Positions 56,426 through 64,000 of a stretch of DNA of 64,000 nt are shown piece by piece. Where the stretch lies: the NCBI GenBank assembly GCA_937941455.1, contig CALDHM010000002.1:62001-126000 (forward strand). Direction: 5' to 3'. Source of the DNA: an uncultured Pirellulaceae bacterium (lineage in GTDB: Bacteria; Planctomycetota; Planctomycetia; Pirellulales; Pirellulaceae). The notes under the pieces were generated by a model, which searched no databases, was not told the origin of the DNA, and saw only the letters and a program-made list of their open reading frames with translations. Made by a program: the position numbers and the translations under genes. Position 1 is the stretch's first letter, and every line of letters begins with the position of its first letter.

Positions 56426-57370
56426 CTACCACGGGGTGTAACGCAAACCGGCGAACGCGATTAGGCCCAGACCCGCCAAACCCAGGCCGCTCAAGACAAA
56501 CGGCGTGTACCAATCCTGCAACTCGGCGTACGTCCGATCCAATTTCGCAACCTGCATCCGATCGATTTGTTCGAACACGTGATGCAGCGAGGCGGTGTCT
56601 TCGGGTTGGAAGGTTATCCCGCCGGTAATCGTCGAAATCGTCGAAACATCCGCCGGGATATTGCCGCCGCCGATGTGGATCGTGTAGACAACGATGCCAT
56701 CATCGCGCAGGATGCGTGCGATGCGCTCGTCCTCGCCGTTCCCCAAATCGAAACTCGCGCCGTCAGAGACCAGAATGATCATTCGGTCCCCTTGGTCTTG
56801 TTCGAGTGCCGCCTCTCGACTTTTCAGCAAAGCCAGCCCGATCATGGTTCCGCCGCCGTAGCCTGGCGGCAGTCGTTTCGGGTCCAAAAAGGGGATCGCG
56901 CAGCGAAACGCCGACGTGTCGGTCGTCAGGGGAATCCAATGCTGAGCTTGATCGCCGAACACGGTCAAGCCGAAGGCGTCCCCCTTCCGCTTGTTGACGA
57001 AACCGGTGATCGCCTCCATCGCTGCGTCATAACGGTTGCCCGCGCCGAAGGGAGCTAACATGCTGCCGCTCAGGTCCAGGCAAAAAATGATGTTGGTCAA
57101 CTCTCGTTTGGCTTGCGGCACTCCGAGATGCCGCGGTCCGGCCAGCAAGATGATCGCGATGGCCAACAACAACGGGGCGAAACTGGCGGCAAGCTTGATC
57201 GAAAAATTGGCGAAGCCACCCGCGGGCGTCCGCGTGTGATCTTGGGGCAACGCCACTCGTCGCTCGCTCCCCAGCGACAGACCTGGCAGCCGATCCCGCA
57301 GCCAAATCCAGGCCAGGATCGAAGCGGGGACGAACAACCACAACAGCACGGTCCAATTCCCGAAACTCAT
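56426..57370 (-). CDS. VWA-domain membrane protein (BatA-like)
   Basis: The 314-residue protein has an N-terminal helix (about 7-24) with a second near 60-78. The VWA domain (about 92-270) has MIDAS DLSGSM (D99, S101, S103), the stretch GGTMIGLALLKSREAAL carrying the conserved Thr, and ILVSDGASFDLGN. A final membrane helix lies near 290-310. Its start overlaps the stop of the DUF4381-like gene (ATGA), so they are translated together. With MoxR and DUF58 proteins, such VWA proteins are thought to act in protein-complex assembly or metal insertion at the membrane, here unproven. Confidence 0.9.
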   Translation of the reverse strand: MSFGNWTVLLWLFVPASILAWIWLRDRLPGLSLGSERRVALPQDHTRTPAGGFANFSIKLAASFAPLLLAIAIILLAGPRHLGVPQAKRELTNIIFCLDLSGSMLAPFGAGNRYDAAMEAITGFVNKRKGDAFGLTVFGDQAQHWIPLTTDTSAFRCAIPFLDPKRLPPGYGGGTMIGLALLKSREAALEQDQGDRMIILVSDGASFDLGNGEDERIARILRDDGIVVYTIHIGGGNIPADVSTISTITGGITFQPEDTASLHHVFEQIDRMQVAKLDRTYAELQDWYTPFVLSGLGLAGLGLIAFAGLRYTPW

Positions 57371-58212
57371 GCCGGCTTCTCCTCGGCCTTAGACGCCAAC
57401 TCGCGGTAGGGCTCCACCAGTTTCGCAATGTCGATCTGGCGATCGCCGACAGGCTGGTGCAAGGAAAGTTCGAGTTGCTCCAGCAGCGGACCTGCGTCGG
57501 GGTGTTGTCGAATTTGTTGAATCGTTTCAGCGGCCGAAAGCCGCGCGAGACCAAGGCGTCGTTTCCAGTAGGCCAGAATCATCCGCTCGAGCTCTGCATA
57601 TTGATCGGCTCGCAGTTCGCCCCGCGCGGCGGCCTCGAGTCGACTTTGCAGCAATTCTGAAAACGATTGCGGAGCAGCGGCCGAATTCACGGCCTGCCGC
57701 GGCCGCCGCAGGGAAAAAATCAGATAGGCGAGTACGGCCAGCCAGGCAATCACTGCCATGTTCGCCCACCAACGGTATCCGCCCAGCCGCGGCCACCACT
57801 GAAACTCCGCAGCGTGGGGCAAGACTTGGCCGGGTGGCAACTGCGAGCGAATGGTCACCCGCACCGGCGACACGCCCTCCAGCGGCGAACCATCCTTGCG
57901 GCGGAGGAAGCGGAGCAAGTCAAATTCCCCAGCCTCCATCCCTTGATATTCGATGTCGTATCGAAAGGCATCACCATGCGGATACGTGGCCACGAGCCGC
58001 ACAAAGACCGGTTGCAGTCGGTCGGTGACGGGAATCACCTCCAGTTCGCTACCCGGGATCACAAGGTCCGTGATTTTTGCCAACGCCCCGACCGTGGGAA
58101 CTTGGTCCTGGCCGTGTGCCGCTAGGCTGACCGCCGGCGCAGCCAAGTGGACGAATAAGCAAGCCAGACGAATAAACTGGCGACGGTATTCGCGAACAAA
58201 CGAACCGATCAT
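57367..58212 (-). CDS. DUF4381-like membrane protein of the MoxR operon
   Basis: The 281-residue protein has an N-terminal hydrophobic export segment (about 12-32) and a beta-rich extracytoplasmic part (about 40-140; LVIPGSELEVIPVTDRLQPVFVRL). One membrane helix follows (about 148-167), with a basic cytoplasmic start (RRPRQ) and a helical tail (about 190-281; LEAAARGELRADQYAELERMIL). Helix-plus-tail is the DUF4381 pattern seen in MoxR/DUF58/VWA operons; the outer domain recalls BatD. ATG at 58212 overlaps the DUF58 stop (TGATG). Its function is unknown. Confidence 0.78.
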   Translation of the reverse strand: MIGSFVREYRRQFIRLACLFVHLAAPAVSLAAHGQDQVPTVGALAKITDLVIPGSELEVIPVTDRLQPVFVRLVATYPHGDAFRYDIEYQGMEAGEFDLLRFLRRKDGSPLEGVSPVRVTIRSQLPPGQVLPHAAEFQWWPRLGGYRWWANMAVIAWLAVLAYLIFSLRRPRQAVNSAAAPQSFSELLQSRLEAAARGELRADQYAELERMILAYWKRRLGLARLSAAETIQQIRQHPDAGPLLEQLELSLHQPVGDRQIDIAKLVEPYRELASKAEEKPA

Positions 58213-59072
58213 CAGCGAGCCCCCTTCCCCAGCAGCCCCCGCGCCTTGAAGAAATGCCGCAACCGCCAAGCGTATTTTTCACCGGTGTTGATCGGCAACA
58301 GATCGACTCGCCCGCGCCGCAAGGCCTCGACCAAAGCGTCTTGGTCGAGCCCCATTCGACGGCCGCGCGTCGTCAGCTGCCGACCCGTCTCGGCCTCCCG
58401 CCCCCGCACGAAACCGACGCCGCCCATACGTTGCTCAGCCGGATCGATCAGTTGCAGGACCACCACGTCATGCTTCTTCCCCAAACGCTTCAGCGGGCGA
58501 ATCGCCGCCGGTTCGTGCATGTCGGACAGGACCACGATCAAGCTCCGTTCGCGGAGCAAGGCAACGAGTTCCTTCAATCGCGCGGCAAGGCGAGTCTCCT
58601 CATGGACATCGTAACGCCGCAGTTGATGCAGCCACTCCATGATTTTGTTCCGCGACAGGCTGGGCTGGTACCGCACTTCGCGTTCACCGACACCGAGCAC
58701 CGCCACCGGACTGACACGGTCGAGGCAAGCAAAGGCGAGTCCGCCGGCGATTAGCGTCGCGACCTCATATTTGCTGCGGCTCGTGGAGCTGACGGTCATC
58801 GAGGCTGATGTGTCGATCAGCAGATAGCAAGCCATCCGCTTGGGTGTTTCGAATTCTTTGACATAGAAATTCCCGGTCCGTGCCGTGATTCGCCAATCGA
58901 TCGCGCGCACGGCATCACCCGGTTGATAGAGTCGAGATTGCGCATATTCGTTTCCGGCGCCACGATAGGGAGAGGGGACGGTACCGTAGCTCAGACTGTC
59001 GGCCAGGGCCCGGATGGCAATCAAAAACCGCCGCGAGTCCAATTTTTCTAAGGGGGGCAACTCGTATCGCAT
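58212..59072 (-). CDS. DUF58 protein
   Basis: The 286-residue soluble protein has the DUF58 signature YQPGDAVRAIDWRITARTGNFYVKEFE (about 49-75) followed by a VWA-like core with DTSASM (87-92) as a MIDAS-like site, and VVLSDMHEP further on. DUF58 proteins are regular companions of MoxR AAA+ ATPases. Here the gene lies 60 bases after moxR-like and overlaps the next gene. ATG at 59072 begins the family sequence; a GTG-type extension to 59099 is not supported. Confidence 0.93.
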   Translation of the reverse strand: MRYELPPLEKLDSRRFLIAIRALADSLSYGTVPSPYRGAGNEYAQSRLYQPGDAVRAIDWRITARTGNFYVKEFETPKRMACYLLIDTSASMTVSSTSRSKYEVATLIAGGLAFACLDRVSPVAVLGVGEREVRYQPSLSRNKIMEWLHQLRRYDVHEETRLAARLKELVALLRERSLIVVLSDMHEPAAIRPLKRLGKKHDVVVLQLIDPAEQRMGGVGFVRGREAETGRQLTTRGRRMGLDQDALVEALRRGRVDLLPINTGEKYAWRLRHFFKARGLLGKGAR

Positions 59073-59132
59073 GGTGTCCTCGTATGCGTCGATCGACAAA
59101 GGTCCTCGTCGAATTGGGGGGGGGAGAAAACC

Positions 59133-60158
59133 CTACCGTGGGCTAACGGTCGCGGGCGATACGCCCATCTCGTCCAGAATCTCGTTCAAAATATCTTGGC
59201 CTGTCAGCCCGTCGGCGAGCGCCTCGTAATTCAACCGAATTCGATGGAGGATCGCGTCAGGAGCCAACGCGTACAAATCCTCGGGGATCACGAAATGGCG
59301 GCCGTGAATCAAGGCCCGGGCACGCGACGATTTGAGCAAGGCGATTCCCGCCCGCGGGCTGCAGCCCACCTCTAGCGCCGAATGCACGCGGGTCCGGTTG
59401 ACGAGTTCGACAACGTGGTCCAAAACGAAGTCGCTGATGTAAACTTCTTGGACGGCCTGCATGGCGGCGATCAAATCCTCGTTGCTCCCTACGGGCCGCT
59501 TGTCGAGTAAGTCGAATTCGGTCCGCGCGATCGCCCCCTTGTCTTGCCGTTGAATCCCCAAAGCCGCATTTCGCCGCAACACCTCCCGCTCCTCGGCCGG
59601 GGTCGGGTAATTCAATCGATGGCACAACATGAAGCGGTCGAGCTGTGCCTCGGGGAGTTCGAACGTGCCGCTCTGTTCGATCGGGTTCTGCGTGGCGATC
59701 ACCAAAAACGGAGCGGGCAAAGGGAACGTCTCCGAGCCGATCGTCACCTTGCGCTCCTGCATCGCCTCCAGCAGTGCGCCTTGAACCTTAGGGGCGGCGC
59801 GGTTGATTTCATCGGCCAGCAAAAGGTTGGTAAAGATCGGCCCTTTCAGCACGCGGAATTCATTTGCCCGCTGATCCAAAATTTCCGAGCCGAGAATATC
59901 GGAGGGGAGCAAGTCGATCGTGAACTGAATGCGTGCGAAATCTAAATCGATCGTTTTCGACAGGACCGACACCAGCAACGTTTTGGCGAGTCCGGGAACC
60001 CCTTGCAGCAAGAGATGCCCCCCGGTAAACAATGCGATCAAGGTCCGCTCCACAACGACATCTTGGCCCACGACCACCGTGCCGACACGTTCGCGAATGC
60101 GACGGATGAAATCGACGACTTGATCGGCTGGTGGGGCTGGCTGCGTGGCGGTCGACAT
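59133..60158 (-). CDS. MoxR-family AAA+ ATPase
   Basis: The 341-residue protein has Walker A GVPGLAKT (53-60), Walker B LLLADEIN (112-119), the MoxR-typical ILGSEIL and KGPIFTNLLLADEINRAAPKVQGALLEAM segment, sensor 1 VIATQNPIE, and the C-terminal GCSPRAGIALLKSSRARALIHGR lid domain. MoxR ATPases act with VWA proteins as chaperones, for example in metal-cofactor insertion. This is the first gene of a six-gene minus-strand operon (MoxR, DUF58, DUF4381-like, VWA, VWA, DUF429-like). Confidence 0.95.
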   Translation of the reverse strand: MSTATQPAPPADQVVDFIRRIRERVGTVVVGQDVVVERTLIALFTGGHLLLQGVPGLAKTLLVSVLSKTIDLDFARIQFTIDLLPSDILGSEILDQRANEFRVLKGPIFTNLLLADEINRAAPKVQGALLEAMQERKVTIGSETFPLPAPFLVIATQNPIEQSGTFELPEAQLDRFMLCHRLNYPTPAEEREVLRRNAALGIQRQDKGAIARTEFDLLDKRPVGSNEDLIAAMQAVQEVYISDFVLDHVVELVNRTRVHSALEVGCSPRAGIALLKSSRARALIHGRHFVIPEDLYALAPDAILHRIRLNYEALADGLTGQDILNEILDEMGVSPATVSPR

Positions 60159-60447
60159 AAGTGCTTGCCTCGATTCTCATTCGGTGGGGAATTGTTGATT
60201 CCGGTTGGAGGCCGCTGACGATCCCAATGCTCCACCATCGGAGTTCTTTGCTGAACGGTAGGAACGAGCAGCGTTCGATCGCCCGCGAGTCGAGTCCATT
60301 ATAGTTGTGTGACGCGGCACGGAGAGAATTTTGCCTGCAATTTTTTGAGGGGTGTGCCGCGGCATCCCTCGCGAAATTGGGCCGCCAGCCAAGCGGAGTT
60401 TTTATTTTGGTGCAGCCAAGCGTTCATTTGGGATCGAGGTCGAGCTT

Positions 60448-60520
60448 CAATTCGGTGCCAGCCAACATCAATTTGGTGCCAGCCGATCTTTCAAACCGCG
60501 AGCCGATCTTTCAAACCGCG
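60448..60520. repeat. Short tandem duplications with 20-21 base period
   Basis: Two units CAATTCGGTGCCAGCC and CAATTTGGTGCCAGCC lie 21 bases apart (60448-60463, 60469-60484). They are followed at once by two exact copies of AGCCGATCTTTCAAACCGCG (60481-60500 and 60501-60520). Confidence 0.75.
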
Positions 60521-60582
60521 CTAACCATCGTTCGTTTGCTCTCGTTTAACAGTCAGCCGCAGGCGTCCTTGTCCACGCAATT

Positions 60583-60626
60583 AGAGCCGATCTGCAAACA
60601 TGCCCTCGCTTACGCTTCGGGTTACC
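60583..60626. repeat. Partial copy of dispersed repeat family A
   Basis: The left part reads AGAGCCGATCTGCAAACA and the core CTCGCTTACGCTTCGGGTTA, closely matching 22004-22070. The right inverted end is missing. Confidence 0.6.
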
Positions 60627-60907
60627 GCCTGTAACGGCGCCCCATACTTCGATCCATCTATGCTGATAACCAACGTTTGGTGCCCCTGTTTGCCGTTTAC
60701 GCCCAGGTTTGTCCAATCCGGTGGGGGCAAGAACAAATCAGCCCAGGGCAAAAAAACGCAGCGCCGCCCTGGGAATGATAGCCCCCAACATTTCCCTCAA
60801 GCCCTGACAGGGTGCCACAAGTGGGAGCCTTGATTTTGCTGCCAGCCAATTTGTGGCGTCCGGCGGGTAGGCTTGCCGTTTTTTCACCTTCAGGAAAGCA
60901 TTTGGGT

Positions 60908-61010
60908 GGTAACTCTGCCGAGCGATTCGGTAACTCTGCCGAGCGATTCGATTCGCCGACGGAAAGTGGTTGGATATTCCGGTCGTACTGTTGGATATTC
61001 CGGTTGTACT
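60908..61010. repeat. Two adjacent 21-base tandem duplications
   Basis: An exact duplicate of a 21-base unit (GGTAACTCTGCCGAGCGATT plus C) occupies 60908-60928 and 60929-60949. Nineteen bases later, a different 21-base unit (GTTGGATATTCCGGTCGTAC plus T) is repeated at 60969-60989 and 60990-61010 with one mismatch. Confidence 0.8.
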
Positions 61011-61814
61011 CTTCTTGGGGCTGATCCGGGAATCGGACGGCGCGCAATCCGCAAACCTGGCGTCGCCGAGCCTAGTATTTGGGTGGAACGAGGAATTCCG
61101 CGGCCGGGTTTCCAGCCAGTGGGGCTTGAAATTCCCACGATTAGGGGCAAATGGTGGATTAACCGCCACGAAATCGAGGACGCCGGTTACCGACTGCATC
61201 GGACTGTTCGCCCTTTGTCGAATTTTGGGGAAAGGGTTACAATGACATCTTCTCGTGGACGATCGGGCGGTAGACCGAAATAGTTTTCGAGCTTGGCCGA
61301 TCAACGGCGCCCTACCGACTCGCGGCGACTCCGCTCGGCTGAGGTCGGTGGCAGGCTCATATCCGGCGTCGACGCAGAACTTGTGGTGCAACAGGACCAC
61401 GCGGCACTTTGATGATTGACAAATTGATGTTGTTAGGTACACGCCAACGCTGAGCCATGGTCAAAAGTCGCAGCAGCAACCGACCAGCGTTGAATCTCCC
61501 GCTCATCCACCGCGCGGGGGTTGTTCCCGAACCGAACGGGAACGTTGCCTGGCGCGACCGAGCGGATTGTCGCCCGAATCGACTCTCAATGGAAATCGAC
61601 GTGAACCGTGTGCCCGGTCGAAGTGTTCAGATGCACCCTGGTTCCCTGCGATCGTACTTCGCTACACGCATCGTCGAGAAAACCGTGAGCCGGATGCCGG
61701 AGCATTCGAGATAACGAGGGTTATCATTCCCCGCGAGCCAAACGCACGCGATTCCATCCCCGAGTTGGACCGGACTAGCGGATGATGGCCTGACCTACAC
61801 CTAGAGGAATACAC

Positions 61815-62279
61815 ATGAAATTTCGAAACTTTGTCAAGACCGAGGCGATCAAGGTTGGACTGGTGTCCACGGAAAAGGAAGCCGTGATTCGCGAGTTGAT
61901 CGACAATCTCGTCGCCAGCGGTCAGCTCAAAAAAGATCAACAGGAGAACATCGTCCAGGCGATCATGAAACGTGAGGAGTTAGGCAGCACCGGCATCGGC
62001 CGCGGCATCGCCGTCCCGCACACGAAACACCCGAGTGTCACCGAACCTGTGGGAACGGTTGGGGTAAGCCATACCGGGGTGGAGTTTCAAAGCCTGGATG
62101 GGGAAAAGGTTCATCTGTTTTTTCTTTTGATTTCACCTCCGGATCGTCCGGGGGACCACTTGCGGGCCTTGGAAAACATTTCCAAACAGCTCCAGGATGA
62201 GATGTTCTGTCGCTTTTTGAAGCAATCGAAAACGGCAGAGGACATCCAGCAGGTCCTCGAAGAAGCAGACAACGCCTAG
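61815..62279 (+). CDS. PTS EIIA component, PtsN/fructose type
   Basis: The 154-residue protein has the EIIA-fructose/PtsN fold pattern: REELGSTGIGRGIAVPHTKHP with the phospho-accepting His near residue 69, then GVSHTGVEFQSLDGEKVHLFFLLISPP. It lacks a fused transporter domain and no sugar permease is adjacent, so it may serve nitrogen or carbon regulation like PtsN. HPr follows 41 bases downstream. AGAGGA six bases before the ATG sets the start. Enzyme I was not found in the window. Confidence 0.9.
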   Translation: MKFRNFVKTEAIKVGLVSTEKEAVIRELIDNLVASGQLKKDQQENIVQAIMKREELGSTGIGRGIAVPHTKHPSVTEPVGTVGVSHTGVEFQSLDGEKVHLFFLLISPPDRPGDHLRALENISKQLQDEMFCRFLKQSKTAEDIQQVLEEADNA

Positions 62280-62320
62280 CTTCTTTGTTTTGCACGCAAA
62301 TCGAATTCAACGTGAAATCA

Positions 62321-62608
62321 ATGTCTGAGAACAAGCATTCGGCAACCGTCGTGATCTGTAATCCTATGGGTTTGCACATGCGACCGGCATATCTGTTTGC
62401 TGAAGCCGCGTCCAAATTCCGCAGCCATATCGAGCTGGTCAAAGACGACCTGCGCATCGATGGCAAAAGTGTCCTGTCGATCATGACACTCGGAGCCACG
62501 CAAGGTACCCAAATGGCGCTCGAAGCCACGGGCCCAGACGCCCATGACGCGGTGAACACCCTGGCGGCGCTCATTGCCTCCGGGTTCCCCAGGGAGACTG
62601 AAGATTGA
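62321..62608 (+). CDS. HPr-family phosphocarrier protein
   Basis: The 95-residue protein has the HPr pattern: the active-site motif GLHMRPA with His19 (usual GLHARPA) and the regulatory-site region GKSVLSIMTLGA with Ser50 at the position of Ser46 of Gram-positive HPr. Whether an HPr kinase acts on it is not visible. It forms a pair with the upstream EIIA gene. An ATG 12 codons upstream is in frame, but 62321 gives the usual length. It likely carries phosphate from Enzyme I to the EIIA protein. Confidence 0.9.
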   Translation: MSENKHSATVVICNPMGLHMRPAYLFAEAASKFRSHIELVKDDLRIDGKSVLSIMTLGATQGTQMALEATGPDAHDAVNTLAALIASGFPRETED

Positions 62609-62985
62609 ACCAGGCTCAAGTGCGCTCGTCGCACGTTTCATGATTCGGCCGTAAGGGCCGGAGCTTCACGAAGAATTTGATTTGCAATCCAGATGGAAGT
62701 CGGGTTTGCAATGAAAATTCGTTTTTCTTCAATTCAGAACCAGCTCCCCTGCCCTGCTGCAATTTTTGCGCTGGCAGCTTGGCCTCGTGGGGCCTCAGTT
62801 TTATTGAATTTCTTGAGCAATCTATCCCTGACTTCTTCGTTGCTTTGGATCGCCCTCGCGCATCCAGCAATCACTCGCTCCATCCTCGCTGCGCCGGCGG
62901 GTTTCAGGAGCATCGATATTACCATCGGTCAGGAAAACACCCCGGAATCCGTCGCGCTTCCGCCAATAACACGGGAAACCCACGC
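62609..62985. other. Intergenic stretch without a supported gene
   Basis: This 377-base gap separates HPr from the RNase E/G gene. A 98-codon plus-strand frame has no family-like sequence and is rejected. No terminator was found. Confidence 0.4.
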
Positions 62986-64000
62986 ATGAAAAAAGAAATG
63001 TTGATCAATGCTTCGCAAGCGGAGGAAATCCGTATTGCGATTCTCGAAGACGGCCGCCTCGAGGAACTCTACACCGAACGTGCGAGCCAGGACAATTACG
63101 TCGGCAACATTTATAAGGGAAAGATCGTCAATCTCGAGCCGGGCATCCAAGCCGCCTTCGTTGATTTCGGAGTCGGCCGCAATGGCTTTTTGCACATCAG
63201 CGACGTCGAGCCGAGCTATTACCGCCAGGGCGGCTACGATCCCGACGAAATCGCGGCCCAAGAAAAACGCGAGCGCCAGAATCAGCCGCGTCGCCGCAAC
63301 GACAACGTCGACTACGGCGGTTTTCGCCCCAAGAACAAGCCACCGATCCAGGAGTTGTTTCAACGGGGAGATGAGGTCTTGGTGCAAGTCATCAAGGAAG
63401 GAATCGGCAACAAGGGCCCGACCCTGTCCACCTACATTTCCATTCCCGGACGCTATCTGGTGTTGATGCCGGCATTAGGCCGCGTCGGCGTTTCCCGCAA
63501 AATCGAAGACGAGGCTGAACGCCGCCGCCTCAAGGAATACTTGCTGGAGCTAAAGCCGCCCAAGGGACTCGGCTTCATCGTCCGCACGGCGGGGGCGGGC
63601 CGCAGCCGCCGCGAGCTCTCGCGCGACCTGGCCTATCTGCTGCGTCTATGGAAGGCCATCGTGCGGCGGATCAGAAAGGCTGAAGCACCCGTCGACATTT
63701 TCGAAGAAAGTGACATCATCACGCGCACCATCCGCGACATCGTCACCTCCGACATCGACAGCATCGTGATCGATGGTGAGGAACACTATCAGCGGGCCAA
63801 GGAGTTTCTCAAACTTGTGATGCCCCGCCAGGTTGGCTGCCTGCAGCATTACACCGGCAAGGATCCGTTGTTCCACAAATACAAACTGGAGGACGAGATC
63901 GTCAAAATCAATCAGCGCGTCGTGCCGCTGGAGGGGGGGGGATCGATTGTGATTGATCAGACCGAGGCGCTGGTGGCCATCGACGTCAATAGCGGGACCT
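62986..64000 (+). CDS. Ribonuclease E/G (5' part, runs off the window)
   Basis: About 338 codons of an RNase E/G-family endoribonuclease are visible, reaching the window edge. An S1 RNA-binding domain begins near residue 36 (NYVGNIYKGKIVNLEPGIQAAFVDFGVGRNGFL). It is interrupted at about 80-120 by a polar, Arg/Asn/Gln-rich insert (YRQGGYDPDE ... RQNQPRRRND) and continues with RGDEVLVQVIKEGIGNKGPTLSTYISIPGRYLVL. The catalytic region starts with GLGFIVRTAGAGRS and shows IVIDQTEALVAIDVNSGT, whose Asp residues bind the metal. ATG at 62986 fits the family start. It processes rRNA and mRNA in relatives. Confidence 0.93.
   Translation, partial: MKKEMLINASQAEEIRIAILEDGRLEELYTERASQDNYVGNIYKGKIVNLEPGIQAAFVDFGVGRNGFLHISDVEPSYYRQGGYDPDEIAAQEKRERQNQPRRRNDNVDYGGFRPKNKPPIQELFQRGDEVLVQVIKEGIGNKGPTLSTYISIPGRYLVLMPALGRVGVSRKIEDEAERRRLKEYLLELKPPKGLGFIVRTAGAGRSRRELSRDLAYLLRLWKAIVRRIRKAEAPVDIFEESDIITRTIRDIVTSDIDSIVIDGEEHYQRAKEFLKLVMPRQVGCLQHYTGKDPLFHKYKLEDEIVKINQRVVPLEGGGSIVIDQTEALVAIDVNSGT

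Larger units (their letters stand above)
60159..61814. other. Long gene-free stretch with short tandem duplications
   Basis: This 1.66 kb region between the MoxR start and the ptsN-like gene holds no credible coding frame. A 234-codon minus-strand frame at 60738-61442 is rejected. It carries four pairs of 16-21-base tandem units and a half copy of family A, listed separately. Confidence 0.6.

Noticed and set aside
60448-61010. CRISPR-like array
   Set aside because: The repeats are direct head-to-tail pairs without regular spacers, and no cas gene is near.
60738-61442. 234-codon minus-strand frame in the gene-free region
   Set aside because: It runs through exact tandem duplications, has low-complexity Arg/Ser content and no motif.

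Overview
The window reads as a chromosomal segment of a planctomycete, probably of the Pirellula/Rhodopirellula/Blastopirellula type. The marks are a DUF1559 prepilin-like secreted protein, a DUF1549/DUF1553 cytochrome-like giant followed by a DUF1501 Tat-exported partner, a Minf_1886-family protein, a barrel plus beta-helix surface protein with the planctomycete-type conserved N-terminus, a tyrosine/valine-rich repeat protein, a Ser/Thr kinase with a short N-terminal module, a HAMP-only membrane protein and several ECF sigma factors. This assignment rests on recognised protein families, not on a marker gene. I saw no phage, insertion sequence, CRISPR array or rRNA. One tRNA (Phe, GAA) is present.

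Layout. Positions 1-16.7 kb hold mostly housekeeping and metabolic genes: a trans-sulfuration-type PLP enzyme, pcm, hppD, a redoxin/cytochrome/copper-fold fusion, uvrB, a ComEA-like HhH protein, a Ser/Thr kinase, an RluA-type pseudouridine synthase, maf, an alpha-glucan phosphorylase, cysC, cdd and an enoyl-CoA hydratase. From 16.8 to 24.4 kb come an SDR reductase, a five-fold helix-turn-helix repeat protein, a lipoate-ligase-like protein, and secreted repeat-rich or Cys-rich proteins. From 24.9 to 36.2 kb is the planctomycete surface and secretome block (DUF1549/1553, DUF1501, beta-propeller with a PEP-like tail, DUF1559, giant beta-helix protein). From 36.4 to 45.7 kb come tRNA-Phe, a Minf_1886 protein, a GT2 glycosyltransferase, a second Cys-rich exported protein, a DUF481 barrel, dnaB and an ABC-2 exporter pair. 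From 45.8 to 53.9 kb is a minus-strand module of ECF sigma, membrane anti-sigma candidate and PDZ protein, followed by a membrane-anchored protein, fabI, a GAF/AAA+/Fis regulator, a decayed membrane-protein gene and a second ECF sigma. From 54.7 to 60.2 kb is a tightly overlapping minus-strand operon of MoxR ATPase, DUF58, DUF4381-like membrane protein, two VWA proteins and a DUF429-like RNase H-fold protein. The right end holds a 1.6 kb gene-free stretch rich in 20-21 bp tandem duplications, then ptsN-like IIA, HPr and the start of an RNase E/G gene.

Points that deserve attention are the five-unit HTH array protein (18224-19021), the sigma/anti-sigma/PDZ cassette, the DUF429-like protein translationally coupled to the MoxR-VWA operon, a pseudogene with a stop and a frameshift (52711-53302), and at least two families of short intergenic hairpin repeats. 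One of these is about 67 bp long with inverted ends. The other shows a compensatory base change between its two copies. All functional statements come from reading motifs by eye; no database search was run.
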